28,410 bases of DNA, taken from contig NZ_JOJM01000085.1 of NCBI RefSeq assembly GCF_000720325.1, positions 1 through 28,410 of the forward strand, read 5' to 3'. A program made the translations under genes and the position numbers. This DNA comes from Streptomyces sp. NRRL B-1347 (GTDB lineage Bacteria > Actinomycetota > Actinomycetes > Streptomycetales > Streptomycetaceae). The notes under the pieces were generated by a model. That model did not search any database, had not been told where the DNA came from, and worked only from the letters and a program-made list of their open reading frames with translations. This document shows positions 1 through 7,458 of the stretch, in pieces (position 1 is the first letter of the stretch; each line of letters starts with the position of its first letter).

Positions 1-23
1 CCGTTCCCACCGCCCCCTCCGCT

Positions 24-59
24 GTGGGCAATCGTCCCGCAGGGCGGGACGGGTGGGCA
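24..59. repeat. intergenic hairpin element flanked by GTGGGCA direct repeats
   Basis: A perfect 8-bp inverted repeat (33-40 with 44-51, loop AGG) lies between two 7-bp direct repeats GTGGGCA (24-30 and 53-59). It sits downstream of the NYN gene that ends at 93 on the minus strand, so it could serve as its terminator. The 19 nt at 27-45 recur exactly, in reverse orientation, at 5411-5429, which marks it as a dispersed intergenic element. From memory, similar hairpins occur many times between Streptomyces genes; that is recollection, not a search result. Confidence 0.6.
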
Positions 60-92
60 CAGCGCCAGGTGCCGACCAGCCGGGTGGTGGGG

Positions 93-467
93 CTAAGGGG
101 CCGGGCGGACCGTGCGCGGGCCCGTGCAGGTGGCGCCGTGGGCGGTGACCCGGGCGCGCAGGGCTCGGTCGGCGGTGACGACGAGGCAGGGTCCGGCCGT
201 CTCGGCGACCAGTTCCACGATGCGGTCGTCGCCGCTCCCGGGGGCGGACTCGACCCGGACCCCGGGCACCGAGGAGACCCCCCGGGCCTGCCCCTCCACC
301 ACGAGCACCACGTCGAGCGGCCCGGGCACCCCGTCCACGCCGCCCTCGGCATACGGCACGAGCCGGTCCCGCAACCGCTCCGCCGCCCCCTTCCGGTCCC
401 GCCACCATCCGTCCGGCACGGAACCGACCACATTCGCGGCATCGACCACAAGGGTCACTCTCTCCAT
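93..467 (-). CDS. NYN/PIN-like small nuclease-fold protein
   Basis: This is a 124-residue cytoplasmic protein. The N-terminal strand reads VTLVVDAANVVGS (4-16), with an early Asp-Ala-Ala-Asn as in NYN and PIN-like domains. Acidic residues recur in GSGDDRIVEL (78-87), and a third strand ends in VVTADRALR (96-104). This spacing of acidic clusters along a short Rossmann-like fold is what NYN metal-dependent RNases show. The ATG at 467 is chosen because it gives a compact domain; the longer open frame upstream runs antisense through the next gene and is not credible. Members are often labelled NTP pyrophosphohydrolase in Streptomyces annotations, but the visible motifs fit NYN better. It is divergent from the neighbour at 558. 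RNA cleavage is inferred from the fold only, and the substrate is unknown. Confidence 0.72.
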   Translation of the reverse strand: MERVTLVVDAANVVGSVPDGWWRDRKGAAERLRDRLVPYAEGGVDGVPGPLDVVLVVEGQARGVSSVPGVRVESAPGSGDDRIVELVAETAGPCLVVTADRALRARVTAHGATCTGPRTVRPAP

Positions 468-514
468 GCGCAAAGGGTCGCACGCCCGGGTGCGGCCCTC
501 CGGCCCCCGCGCAT

Positions 515-520
515 TAGAGT
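515..520 (+). promoter_or_regulatory. candidate -10 box for the gene at 558
   Basis: TAGAGT fits the actinobacterial TAnnnT -10 pattern and is the only AT-rich spot in the 90-bp divergent gap. It lies 37 nt before the ATG at 558, which has its own GGAAG ribosome site 5 nt upstream. No convincing -35 box is visible. Confidence 0.35.
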
Positions 521-557
521 GGGTCGCACCGCACCCGCCCCTCGCCCCGGAAGCCGC

Positions 558-1625
558 ATGTCCCCAGCCCCCGCCCCCACCTCCTCGGCCGTGAACGGCG
601 ACTGGCTCATACGCGGACGCGACGGCCGGCTCTGCGTCTACGCCTTCGGCCCGGACGGCGGCACCGTCGAGTGCCGCACCGAGCGCACCCCGGGCGGCCC
701 CTGGACCGCCCCCCGCGTCGTCGGCGGCGACCAGCGCGTGCACCCGGTGCTCGCCGTCTCCCAGGGCGCCGACGCCTACGCCCACCTGGTCTCGTGGCGC
801 CCCACCGTCCCGGGCGAGGCGGGCCTGGTCCACTCCACGCACTTCCAGCCGCACCTCGCCGCCCTGGACTGGAACCCCCTCGGCCACCCGAACAAGAAGG
901 GCGACCGCACCGGCACCCCCGCCGTCACCGTCGACGCCGAGGGCCGCGCCCATGTGTTCGTACCGAACAAGGGCGGCGGCGTGAGCATGCGCGGGCAGAA
1001 GCAGGCGGGCGGCTGGGGGCCCTGGCGCGACCTCAAGGGCCAGGGCGTCCGTGGCGAACTCGCCGTGGTGACCGCCGAGTCGGGACGCGTCGTGGCGTAC
1101 GCGAGCACGCCGGACGCGATCCTGCGCTGGCGCCAGAGCGGCCCCGGCAAGGTGCCGGTCATGGACGAGCCGCTCGCGTTCCGCGCCCGCCCCGGCACCC
1201 TGCGGGCGCTCGCCACGTCCGCCGAGCACACCACCCTCTTCTTCACGGACGAGGAGGGTGACCTGCGGGCCTGGCGCGGGCACGAGGAGCCCGCGCGGCT
1301 GCTCCGCGCCGCGGGCCCCGGCCCCGTCGCCGCCGTGCGCTGCGAACTCGACGGCTACGACTGCACGTTGCTGGCCCAGCGCGCGGACAGCGGCCGCGTC
1401 GCCTTCGCCGCGTACCCGACCGAGCTGGAGTCGGCGGGCGCCTGGTGGACCGAGTCGGGCCCCGCCCTCCCGGTCGACGCGCGGCTCGCGCTCGGCGCAG
1501 ACGCCGCGGGCCGCGTGGTCGCCGCGACCTTCGTGCCCGGCACCGACGACCTGCGCCTGACCTACCGCAAGGACGAGCCGGGCCTGGCCCTGAAGGCGTG
1601 GGAGCAGCCGGTCACCGGCCGCTGA
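558..1625 (+). CDS. conserved hypothetical protein, probable beta-propeller
   Basis: This is a 355-residue protein without a signal peptide or membrane segment. It consists of repeated blade-like units of about 45-50 residues with aromatic/Gly motifs: WLIRGRDGRLCVYAF near 16-30, AVTVDAEGRAHVFV near 121-134, LFFTDEEGDLRAW near 226-238, and LALGADAAGRVVAATFV near 312-328. The recurring 'D-x-x-G-R-x-x-V' strand pattern is what lectin-like or sialidase-type propellers show. The ATG at 558 has a GGAAG site 5 nt upstream. An in-frame extension to position 24 would run antisense over the NYN gene and is rejected. No catalytic motif is recognised. A strong hairpin follows the stop. The function is unknown; cytoplasmic ligand or carbohydrate binding is a guess from the fold. 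Confidence 0.7.
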   Translation: MSPAPAPTSSAVNGDWLIRGRDGRLCVYAFGPDGGTVECRTERTPGGPWTAPRVVGGDQRVHPVLAVSQGADAYAHLVSWRPTVPGEAGLVHSTHFQPHLAALDWNPLGHPNKKGDRTGTPAVTVDAEGRAHVFVPNKGGGVSMRGQKQAGGWGPWRDLKGQGVRGELAVVTAESGRVVAYASTPDAILRWRQSGPGKVPVMDEPLAFRARPGTLRALATSAEHTTLFFTDEEGDLRAWRGHEEPARLLRAAGPGPVAAVRCELDGYDCTLLAQRADSGRVAFAAYPTELESAGAWWTESGPALPVDARLALGADAAGRVVAATFVPGTDDLRLTYRKDEPGLALKAWEQPVTGR

Positions 1626-1660
1626 CCGCCGCGCACGTCCGCACGGCCCGTACGCGCACA

Positions 1661-1694
1661 GGGGCCCGGCCCGCCAGTCGGCGGACCGGGCCCC
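1661..1694. terminator. bidirectional hairpin terminator between convergent genes
   Basis: A 9-bp GC stem (1661-1669 with 1686-1694) continues past one mismatch into a further 5-bp stem (1671-1675 with 1680-1684) closed by the loop AGTC. It lies between the stop of the plus-strand gene (1625) and the stop of fadB on the minus strand (1718), so it can end transcripts from both sides. It has no U-tract, as is usual in Streptomyces. Confidence 0.75.
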
Positions 1695-1717
1695 CGCCGG
1701 TTTCCCGGCGCGTCCCG

Positions 1718-3850
1718 TTACGCGGGGACGCTGGCGACTCCCTGCTCCAGGAACCGCTTGCCGTTCACGCGCTCGCTGACGCCCTCGCGGTCCAGGTACG
1801 GCGTGACGCCGCCCAGGTGGAAGGGCCAGCCCGCGCCGGTGATCAGGCACAGGTCGATGTCCTGCGCCTCGGCGACGACGCCCTCGTCCAGCATGAGGCC
1901 GATCTCCTGGGCGACCGCGTCCAGGACGCGGTCACGGACCTGCTCCTCGGTGAGGACCTTGTCGCCCTGCTTCAGGAGCGCCGCGACCTCCGGGTCCAGC
2001 TCCGGCTTGCCGCTGTCGTAGACGTAGAAGCCGCGCTTGCCCGCCTCGACGACGGCCTTCAGGTTCGGCGAGACCGTGAAGCGGTCGGGGAAGGAGCGGT
2101 TCAGCGTCTCCGAGACGTGCAGGCCGATGGCTGGGCCGACCAGCTCCAGGAGCACGAGCGGGGACATCGGCAGACCGAGCGGCTCCACGGCCTTCTCGGC
2201 CACCTCGACCGACGTGCCCTCGTCGATGACGTTCTGGATCTCGCCCATGAAGCGGGTGAGGATGCGGTTCACGACGAACGCCGGGGCGTCCTTGACCAGG
2301 ACCGCGGTCTTCTTCAGCTTCTTGGCGACGCCGAAGGCCGTGGCCAGCGAGGCGTCGTCGGTCTGCTCGCCGCGCACGATCTCCAGGAGCGGGAGGATCG
2401 CGACCGGGTTGAAGAAGTGGAAGCCGACGACCCGCTCGGGGTGCTTCAGCTTCGAGGCCATCTCGGTCACCGAGAGGGAGGAGGTGTTCGTCGCCAGGAT
2501 CGCGTGCGCGGGGGCCACGGCCTCCACCTCGGCGAACACCTGCTGCTTGACGCCGATCTCCTCGAAGACGGCCTCGATGACGAAGTCGGCGTCGGCGAAG
2601 CCCTCGGCCTTGTCCAGGACGCCCGTCACCAGGGCCTTGAGGCGGTTGGCCTTGTCCTGGTTGACGCGGCCCTTGCCGAGGAGCTTGTCGATCTCGGCGT
2701 GGACGTAGCCGACGCCCTTGTCGATGCGCTCCTGGTCGATGTCGGTCAGGACGACCGGCACCTCGAGGCGGCGCAGGAAGAGCAGGGCCAGCTGCGAGGC
2801 CATCAGACCGGCGCCGACCACGCCGACCTTGGTGACCGGCCGTGCCAGGTTCTTGTCCGGCGCGCCCGCGGGGCGCTTGCCGCGCTTCTGCACCAGGTTG
2901 AACGCGTAGATGCCGGAGCGCAGTTCGCCGCCCATGATGAGGTCGGCGAGCGCCGTGTCCTCGGCGTCGAAGCCCTTCTGGGCGTCGCCGTCCTTCGCGG
3001 CGGCGATGATCTCCAGGGCGCGGTACGCGGCCGGGGCCGCGCCGTGCACCTTGGAGTCGGCGATGGCGCGGCCGCGGGCGACCGCCGCGTCCCAGGCCTC
3101 GCCGCGGTCGACGTCGCCGCGGGCCACCTCGACGTCGCCCTTGAGGACGGAGGCCGTCCACAGCAGCGACTGCTCCAGGAAGTCGGCGCCCTCGAACAGG
3201 GCGTCGGCGATGCCGAGCTCGAAGACCTGCTTGCCCTTGAGCTGCTTGTTCTGGTTCAGCGAGTTCTCGATGATGACCGAAACCGCGCGGTCCGCACCGA
3301 TCAGGTTCGGAAGCAGCGTGCAGCCGCCCCAGCCCGGCACCAGGCCGAGGAAGACCTCGGGCAGGGAGAAGGCGGGCAGCGCCTTCGACACCGTGCGGTA
3401 GGTGCAGTGCAGACCGACCTCGACGCCACCGCCCATGGCGGCGCCGTTGTAGTACGCGAACGTCGGTACGGCGAGCGCGGACAGGCGCTTGAAGACGTCG
3501 TGGCCGCCCTTGCCGATGGCGAGCGCGTCCTCGTGCCGCTTCAGCAGCTCGACGCCCTTGAGGTCGGCGCCGACGGCGAAGATGAACGGCTTGCCGGTGA
3601 CGCCGGCGCCGACGATCGTGCCCTCGGCGGCCTCCTGCTCGACCTGGTCGATCGCGGCGTTCAGGTTCGCGAGCGACTGCGGGCCGAAGGTGGTCGGCTT
3701 GGTGTGGTCGAAGCCGTTGTCGAGCGTGATCAGCGCGAAGCGCCCGGCACCGAACGGCAGGTCGAGGTGGCGTACGTGCGCCTGCGTGACGACCTCGTCC
3801 GGGAACAGCTCGGCGGCACCCTTCAACAGCTCAGCGGTGGTGGTGCTCAC
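1718..3850 (-). CDS. fadB: 3-hydroxyacyl-CoA dehydrogenase / enoyl-CoA hydratase fusion (FadB-type)
   Basis: This 710-residue multifunctional beta-oxidation subunit hydrates enoyl-CoA and oxidises L-3-hydroxyacyl-CoA with NAD. The crotonase half (about 1-300) has the oxyanion segment FAVGADLKG (91-99) and the two catalytic glutamates in GGGVEVG (E144) and SLPEVFLG (E165), as in E. coli FadB. The dehydrogenase half has the NAD loop VGVVGAGLMA (342-351). H478 (HFFNPV) and E490 (LLEIVRG) are 12 residues apart, the spacing of the E. coli His-Glu pair. The start is the GTG at 3850, preceded by GGAGG at 7 nt and overlapping the thiolase stop by 4 nt (GTGA), so translation is probably coupled. Protein length matches the family. 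Cytoplasmic, and expected to form a complex with the adjacent thiolase. Confidence 0.95.
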   Translation of the reverse strand: MSTTTAELLKGAAELFPDEVVTQAHVRHLDLPFGAGRFALITLDNGFDHTKPTTFGPQSLANLNAAIDQVEQEAAEGTIVGAGVTGKPFIFAVGADLKGVELLKRHEDALAIGKGGHDVFKRLSALAVPTFAYYNGAAMGGGVEVGLHCTYRTVSKALPAFSLPEVFLGLVPGWGGCTLLPNLIGADRAVSVIIENSLNQNKQLKGKQVFELGIADALFEGADFLEQSLLWTASVLKGDVEVARGDVDRGEAWDAAVARGRAIADSKVHGAAPAAYRALEIIAAAKDGDAQKGFDAEDTALADLIMGGELRSGIYAFNLVQKRGKRPAGAPDKNLARPVTKVGVVGAGLMASQLALLFLRRLEVPVVLTDIDQERIDKGVGYVHAEIDKLLGKGRVNQDKANRLKALVTGVLDKAEGFADADFVIEAVFEEIGVKQQVFAEVEAVAPAHAILATNTSSLSVTEMASKLKHPERVVGFHFFNPVAILPLLEIVRGEQTDDASLATAFGVAKKLKKTAVLVKDAPAFVVNRILTRFMGEIQNVIDEGTSVEVAEKAVEPLGLPMSPLVLLELVGPAIGLHVSETLNRSFPDRFTVSPNLKAVVEAGKRGFYVYDSGKPELDPEVAALLKQGDKVLTEEQVRDRVLDAVAQEIGLMLDEGVVAEAQDIDLCLITGAGWPFHLGGVTPYLDREGVSERVNGKRFLEQGVASVPA

Positions 3851-5073
3851 TTGTCGCCTCCGGCGTCCTTGTGGTGCGGGTTCTCCCAGATGACCGTCGC
3901 GCCCATGCCGAAGCCGACGCACATGGTGGTGAGGCCGTAGCGGACCTCCGGCTGCTCCTCGAACTGCCGCGCCAGCTGCGTCATCAGACGGACACCGGAG
4001 GAGGCGAGGGGGTGGCCGAAGGCGATGGCGCCGCCGTACTGGTTGACGCGCGCGTCGTCGTCGGCGATGCCGTAGTGCTCGAGGAAGGCGAGCACCTGGA
4101 CCGCGAAGGCCTCGTTGATCTCGAACAGGCCCATGTCGCCGATGCCGAGCCCGGCCTTGGCGAGGGCCTTCTCGGTGGCCGGGATCGGGCCGTAGCCCAT
4201 GACCTCGGGCTCCACGCCGGCGAACGCGTACGACACGAGCCGCATCTTGACCGGCAGGCCGTTCTCGCGGGCGAAGTCCTCGGAGGCGATGATCGAGGCG
4301 GTGGCGCCGTCGTTGAGACCGGCGGCGTTGCCCGCGGTGACGCGGCCGTGCGTACGGAACGGCGTCTTCAGGCCCGCGAGGTTCTCCAGGGTGGTGCCCG
4401 GACGCATCGGCTCGTCCTGGGTGGCCAGGCCCCAACCGGTCTCGCCCACCTCGGAGTTGGTGTTCCGGATGGAGATCGGCACCAGGTCCTGCTGGATCTT
4501 GCCGTTGGCGTACGCCTTGGCGGCCTTCTCCTGCGAGCGCACGGCGTACTCGTCGGCGCGCAGCTTGGTGATGGAGGGGTAGCGGTCGTGCAGGTTCTCG
4601 GCGGTCATGCCCATGAACAGGGCGGACTCGTCGACCAGCTTCTCGCTCACGAACCGCGGGTTCGGGTCGACGCCCTCGCCCATCGGGTGGCGGCCCATGT
4701 GCTCCACGCCACCGGCGATCACGGCGTCGTACGCGCCGAAGGCGATCGAACCGGCGGTCGCCGTCACGGCGGTGAGCGCGCCCGCGCACATCCGGTCGAT
4801 GGAGTAGCCCGGCACGGACTGCGGAAGGCCCGCGAGGATCCCGGCCGTGCGGCCGAGGGTGAGCCCCTGGTCACCGATCTGCGTGGTGGCGGCGACGGCG
4901 ACCTCGTCGATCTTGGCGGGGTCCAGGCCCGGGTTGCGGCGCAGCAGCTCCCGGATGGACTTCACGATCAGGTCGTCGGCACGGGTCTCGTGGTAGATGC
5001 CCTTCGGGCCCGCCTTGCCGAACGGGGTGCGGACGCCGTCGACGAAGACGACGTCCCTGACGGTACGAGGCAC
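3847..5073 (-). CDS. fadA: acetyl-CoA C-acyltransferase (3-ketoacyl-CoA thiolase)
   Basis: This 408-residue thiolase cleaves 3-ketoacyl-CoA with CoA to acetyl-CoA and a shortened acyl-CoA, the last step of beta-oxidation. The nucleophilic Cys is C96 in DRMCAGAL; the C-terminal active-site residues are H354 in AFGHPLASSG and C385 in TTMCVGFGMG. All three positions of the thiolase triad are intact and the length is normal. The start is a GTG at 5073 with GGAGGAG about 9 nt upstream. It is the first gene of a two-gene operon with fadB, transcribed from a promoter at 5124-5152 whose spacer contains a palindrome, so repression released by an acyl-CoA ligand is plausible. Confidence 0.95.
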   Translation of the reverse strand: MPRTVRDVVFVDGVRTPFGKAGPKGIYHETRADDLIVKSIRELLRRNPGLDPAKIDEVAVAATTQIGDQGLTLGRTAGILAGLPQSVPGYSIDRMCAGALTAVTATAGSIAFGAYDAVIAGGVEHMGRHPMGEGVDPNPRFVSEKLVDESALFMGMTAENLHDRYPSITKLRADEYAVRSQEKAAKAYANGKIQQDLVPISIRNTNSEVGETGWGLATQDEPMRPGTTLENLAGLKTPFRTHGRVTAGNAAGLNDGATASIIASEDFARENGLPVKMRLVSYAFAGVEPEVMGYGPIPATEKALAKAGLGIGDMGLFEINEAFAVQVLAFLEHYGIADDDARVNQYGGAIAFGHPLASSGVRLMTQLARQFEEQPEVRYGLTTMCVGFGMGATVIWENPHHKDAGGDK

Positions 5074-5123
5074 GATGGCTCTCCTCCAGGGTGCGGTGCG
5101 CCTGCGGCGCGCTTCCTGGGGTC

Positions 5124-5152
5124 ATGCTACTTACCGGTAACTAGTAGGCCAA
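5124..5152 (-). promoter_or_regulatory. fadAB promoter with embedded operator palindrome
   Basis: Read on the minus strand, a -35 TTGGCC (5147-5152) and a -10 TAGCAT (5124-5129) are separated by exactly 17 bp. The spacer holds the perfect palindrome TTACCGGTAA (5131-5140), which extends to 18 bp (5127-5144, CTAxTTACC/GGTAAxTAG) with a single mismatched pair. An operator inside the spacer would block RNA polymerase, as with TetR-family repressors of fatty-acid genes. The promoter lies about 50 bp before the fadA start. Confidence 0.7.
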
Positions 5153-5410
5153 GGGTGGCCCCGGGGAGGTCCATGTCACATGCCCCGCCCAGTCCGGAAC
5201 CTTGCGCCTCACCGGGGCCGGGGGCCGCGCGGCACCTGGGGCTGTGCCTACCCCCCCCGCGCCCCGGGGCGATGTCCCGGCCTGCCCCCGGGGTCCTGTG
5301 CGACGTCTCGGACTGCGTCCCAGCCCTGCGCAACGGCCGGGCGGCACCTGTGCGCCATGCCCACCCCTCCCCAAGTTCTCGGCTCCGCTCGAGCAGGGGA
5401 TGCCTCACTC

Positions 5411-5429
5411 GCCCTGCGGGACGATTGCC
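5411..5429 (-). repeat. inverted copy of the element at 27-45
   Basis: These 19 nt are the exact reverse complement of 27-45. The flanking sequence has diverged, and the pairing arm that forms the hairpin in the first copy is not preserved here, so this looks like a decayed copy. Confidence 0.7.
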
Positions 5430-5540
5430 TGCGGCGGTGGGGGGCGGGGGCTGCGTTCCGCGCCGCGAGACGTCTCCCGGCCGACAGCCCCGGCGAACAG
5501 CCCCGCGCTGCGCGCGGCGGGGACGGTCCCACCCACCCGC

Positions 5541-5720
5541 CCCCACCAAGGGCGAGGGCCCCAGGGGAGCCCGGCCGCAGACGCCTCACGTCAGGGCTCA
5601 GCCTGCAAGTCCGGGGTGGCCCCGCGCCCGCCCCGCCAAGGACGAGGGCCCCAGCGGTGCCCAGCCGCAGGCGCCTCGCGTCAAGGCTCAGCCCGCAAGT
5701 CCGCGGCGGTCCCACCGCCC
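5541..5720. repeat. 90-bp tandem duplication
   Basis: Two adjacent imperfect copies (5541-5630 and 5631-5720) align without gaps over most of 90 bp. Shared landmarks at the same offsets are CGAGGGCCCCAG, GCCGCAG, CGTCA, GGCTCAGCC and GCAAGTCC. Differences are scattered substitutions, so the duplication is not recent. The 90-bp unit would keep a reading frame, but no plausible protein is encoded. Confidence 0.75.
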
Positions 5721-5830
5721 GCCCCCGCCGAGCACGCGCACCCATAGGGCGCCACCCGCGAGCGCCCCGCGTCGGGGCCCGGCTGGCAAGGCTGGGGAGT
5801 TTCGGGTGGGTGGGTGGGAATGACCGCCCC

Positions 5831-6000
5831 GGGCCGAGGCCGGGCCCCGCGGGGCCAGGGCTCCGAGCCGAGGTCGGGCCTCGTAGGGCCAGCGCCCCGA
5901 GCCGAGGTCGGGCCCCGCGGGGTCAGGGCCCCGCGCCGAGGCCGGGTCTCGCAAGGCAAGCGCCCCGGACCGGGGGCGGGCCCCGCGGGGGCAGGGCCTG
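5831..6000. repeat. five tandem 34-bp GC-rich repeats
   Basis: The copies are 5831-5864, 5865-5898, 5899-5932, 5933-5966 and 5967-6000, each exactly 34 bp. They share a core like GCCGAGGxCGGGCC followed by xCGxxGGGxCAGxGC. Some units contain CCCCGCGGGG, which can fold back. More degenerate material of the same kind runs on to about 6090, just after the RNase D stop codon. There are no unique spacers, so this is not a CRISPR array. Confidence 0.8.
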
Positions 6001-6096
6001 GCTCGGGGCCGGGGCCCGGGCCCGGGGTGGGTCCTGCGGAGCCGGGGCCCCGAGGCCGGGGTCGGGCCCGGGGCCCCGTGGGGCCAGGCGCGGGGG

Positions 6097-7380
6097 TCAG
6101 GCCAGGGCGGTGGTGAGGGCCGGGGCCACCTGGGCGATCTGCCAGGCGCGGGCGCCGTGCGCGGCCAGGGCCGCGGCGACGGAGTCCACCCCGACCGGCG
6201 CGGGCGGCTCCCAGCACACGCGCCGCACCGTGTCCGGAGTGATCAGATTCTCCTGCGGCATGTTCAGCCGCTCCGCGAGCTCCGAGACGGCGGCCCGCGC
6301 GGCGGAGAGCCGCGCCGCCGCGGCGGGGTCCCGGTCCGCCCAGGAGCGGGGCGGCGGCGGCCCGGTCACGGCCTGACCGGGCTGCGGCAGCTCCGCCTCG
6401 GGCAGCGCCTTGGCCCGCTCCACCGCGGCCTGCCACTGTTCGAGCTGGCGGCGCCCCATGCGGTGGCCGAAGCCGGGCAGCGCGGTCAGCGCGTGCACGT
6501 TCGACGGCAGGGAGAGGGCGGCCTCGACGATCGCGCCGTCGCTGAGCACCTTGCCCGGCGAGACGTCACGGCGCTGGGCGATCCGGTCGCGGGCGGTCCA
6601 CAGCTCCCGTACGACGGCCATCTGCCGGCGGCGCCGCACCTTGTGCATGCCGGAGGTGCGCCGCCAGGGGTCCTTGCGGGGCGGCGCGGGCGGCGCGCTG
6701 GCGATGGCGTCGAACTCCTCGCGGGCCCAGTCGAGCTTGCCCTGCCGGTCGAGCTCCTTCTCCAGGGCGTCGCGCAGATCGACGAGGAGCTCCACGTCGA
6801 GGGCGGCGTACCGCAGCCAGGGCTCGGGCAGCGGACGGGTCGACCAGTCCACGGCGGAGTGGCCCTTCTCCAGGACGTAGCCGAGGACGCCCTCCACCAT
6901 CGCGCCGAGTCCGACGCGCGGGAATCCGGCGAGGCGCCCCGCCAGCTCCGTGTCGAAGATGAGCGACGGAATCATGCCTATTTCCCGTAGGCACGGGAGG
7001 TCCTGGGTGGCTGCGTGCAGCACCCATTCGGTGTCGGCGAGGGCGTCGCCGAGGCCGGACAGATCGGGGCAGGCGACGGGGTCGATCAGCGCGGTCCCGG
7101 CGCCTTCGCGGCGCATCTGGACGAGGTAGGCGCGCTGGCCGTAGCGGTAGCCGGAGGCTCGCTCGGCGTCCACGGCCACCGGTCCCGTACCAGCGGCAAA
7201 TGCCGCGATGACCTGCGCGAGGGCTTCCTGGTCCGCCACGACGGGCGGGATGCCGTCGCGCGGTTCGAGCAGGGGTGTGGGAGTCCCGTCGACGGAGACG
7301 CCTTTGACGCCTTCGTCCGGAGGAGCGCCTCCGGTGGTTCGCAGTGAGCTGTCTGCTGCGGTCTCTTGGGCGTCGGTCAC
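6097..7380 (-). CDS. RNase D-type 3'-5' exoribonuclease with HRDC domain
   Basis: This is a 427-residue cytoplasmic exonuclease. The DEDDy residues are all visible: D71 and E73 in VAVDAERASG, D127 in HAATQDLPCL, and Y191/D195 in RYAALDVELL. An HRDC nucleic-acid-binding domain follows (about 255-325, with ELWTARDRIAQ and LPGFGHRMGRRQ). This matches the RNase D family, which trims 3' ends of tRNA and other stable RNAs. The first 45 residues look disordered. The start is the GTG at 7380: there is no Shine-Dalgarno sequence, but TACCCT sits at -12 to -7, as in leaderless Streptomyces mRNAs. The substrate is inferred from the family. Confidence 0.9.
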   Translation of the reverse strand: MTDAQETAADSSLRTTGGAPPDEGVKGVSVDGTPTPLLEPRDGIPPVVADQEALAQVIAAFAAGTGPVAVDAERASGYRYGQRAYLVQMRREGAGTALIDPVACPDLSGLGDALADTEWVLHAATQDLPCLREIGMIPSLIFDTELAGRLAGFPRVGLGAMVEGVLGYVLEKGHSAVDWSTRPLPEPWLRYAALDVELLVDLRDALEKELDRQGKLDWAREEFDAIASAPPAPPRKDPWRRTSGMHKVRRRRQMAVVRELWTARDRIAQRRDVSPGKVLSDGAIVEAALSLPSNVHALTALPGFGHRMGRRQLEQWQAAVERAKALPEAELPQPGQAVTGPPPPRSWADRDPAAAARLSAARAAVSELAERLNMPQENLITPDTVRRVCWEPPAPVGVDSVAAALAAHGARAWQIAQVAPALTTALA

Positions 7381-7386
7381 CTGTCA

Positions 7387-7392
7387 AGGGTA
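7387..7392 (-). promoter_or_regulatory. -10 box for a probable leaderless RNase D transcript
   Basis: TACCCT (TAnnnT) lies at -12 to -7 relative to the GTG start, so transcription would begin at or next to the start codon. No ribosome-binding site is present in the few bases between. Confidence 0.55.
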
Positions 7393-7406
7393 TCTGTGAA
7401 CGGACG

Positions 7407-7440
7407 GCGCCCGTCGACGGAACGTTACGTCGACGGGCGC
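7407..7440 (-). terminator. terminator of the LuxR-type regulator gene
   Basis: A perfect 13-bp stem (7407-7419 with 7428-7440) with an 8-nt loop begins 18 nt after the regulator's stop codon. It would separate that gene from the downstream RNase D gene, whose own promoter lies just beyond. Confidence 0.8.
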
Positions 7441-7458
7441 TCAGGGGGTGTAAATCAG

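Larger units (their letters stand above)
5153..6096. other. long gene-free stretch made largely of repeats
   Basis: This stretch of about 940 bp lies between the fadA promoter and the end of the RNase D gene. Open frames cross it on both strands, but their translations are low-complexity Pro/Arg/Gly/Ala strings with no recognisable motif and no ribosome sites. It contains an inverted copy of the element at 24-59, a 90-bp tandem duplication and five 34-bp repeats, listed separately. A segment near 5368-5400 (CCCC ... CTCGGCTCCGCTCGAG ... GGGG) also resembles a dispersed Streptomyces intergenic hairpin I remember. No gene is called here. Confidence 0.7.

Noticed and set aside
93..1850. 585-codon minus-strand frame containing the NYN protein at its C-terminus
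   Set aside because: Only the last 124 codons look like protein; the rest is antisense to the propeller-like gene. The start was moved to 467.
1445..3940. 831-codon open frame on the plus strand opposite fadB
   Set aside because: It is an antisense shadow of a gene with all catalytic residues intact, its translation is low-complexity, and long antisense frames are expected at this GC content.
3871..5823. 650-codon plus-strand open frame opposite fadA running into the repeat region
   Set aside because: Antisense to a certain thiolase gene; the non-overlapping part is Pro/Arg/Gly repeats without motifs or a ribosome site.
5831..6000. CRISPR array
   Set aside because: The 34-bp units are directly adjacent with no unique spacers, and no cas genes are present.
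5180..6376. Plus-strand frame over the repeat region into the RNase D gene
   Set aside because: The composition is repeat-derived, it overlaps a DEDDy exonuclease gene at its end, and it has no start signal.
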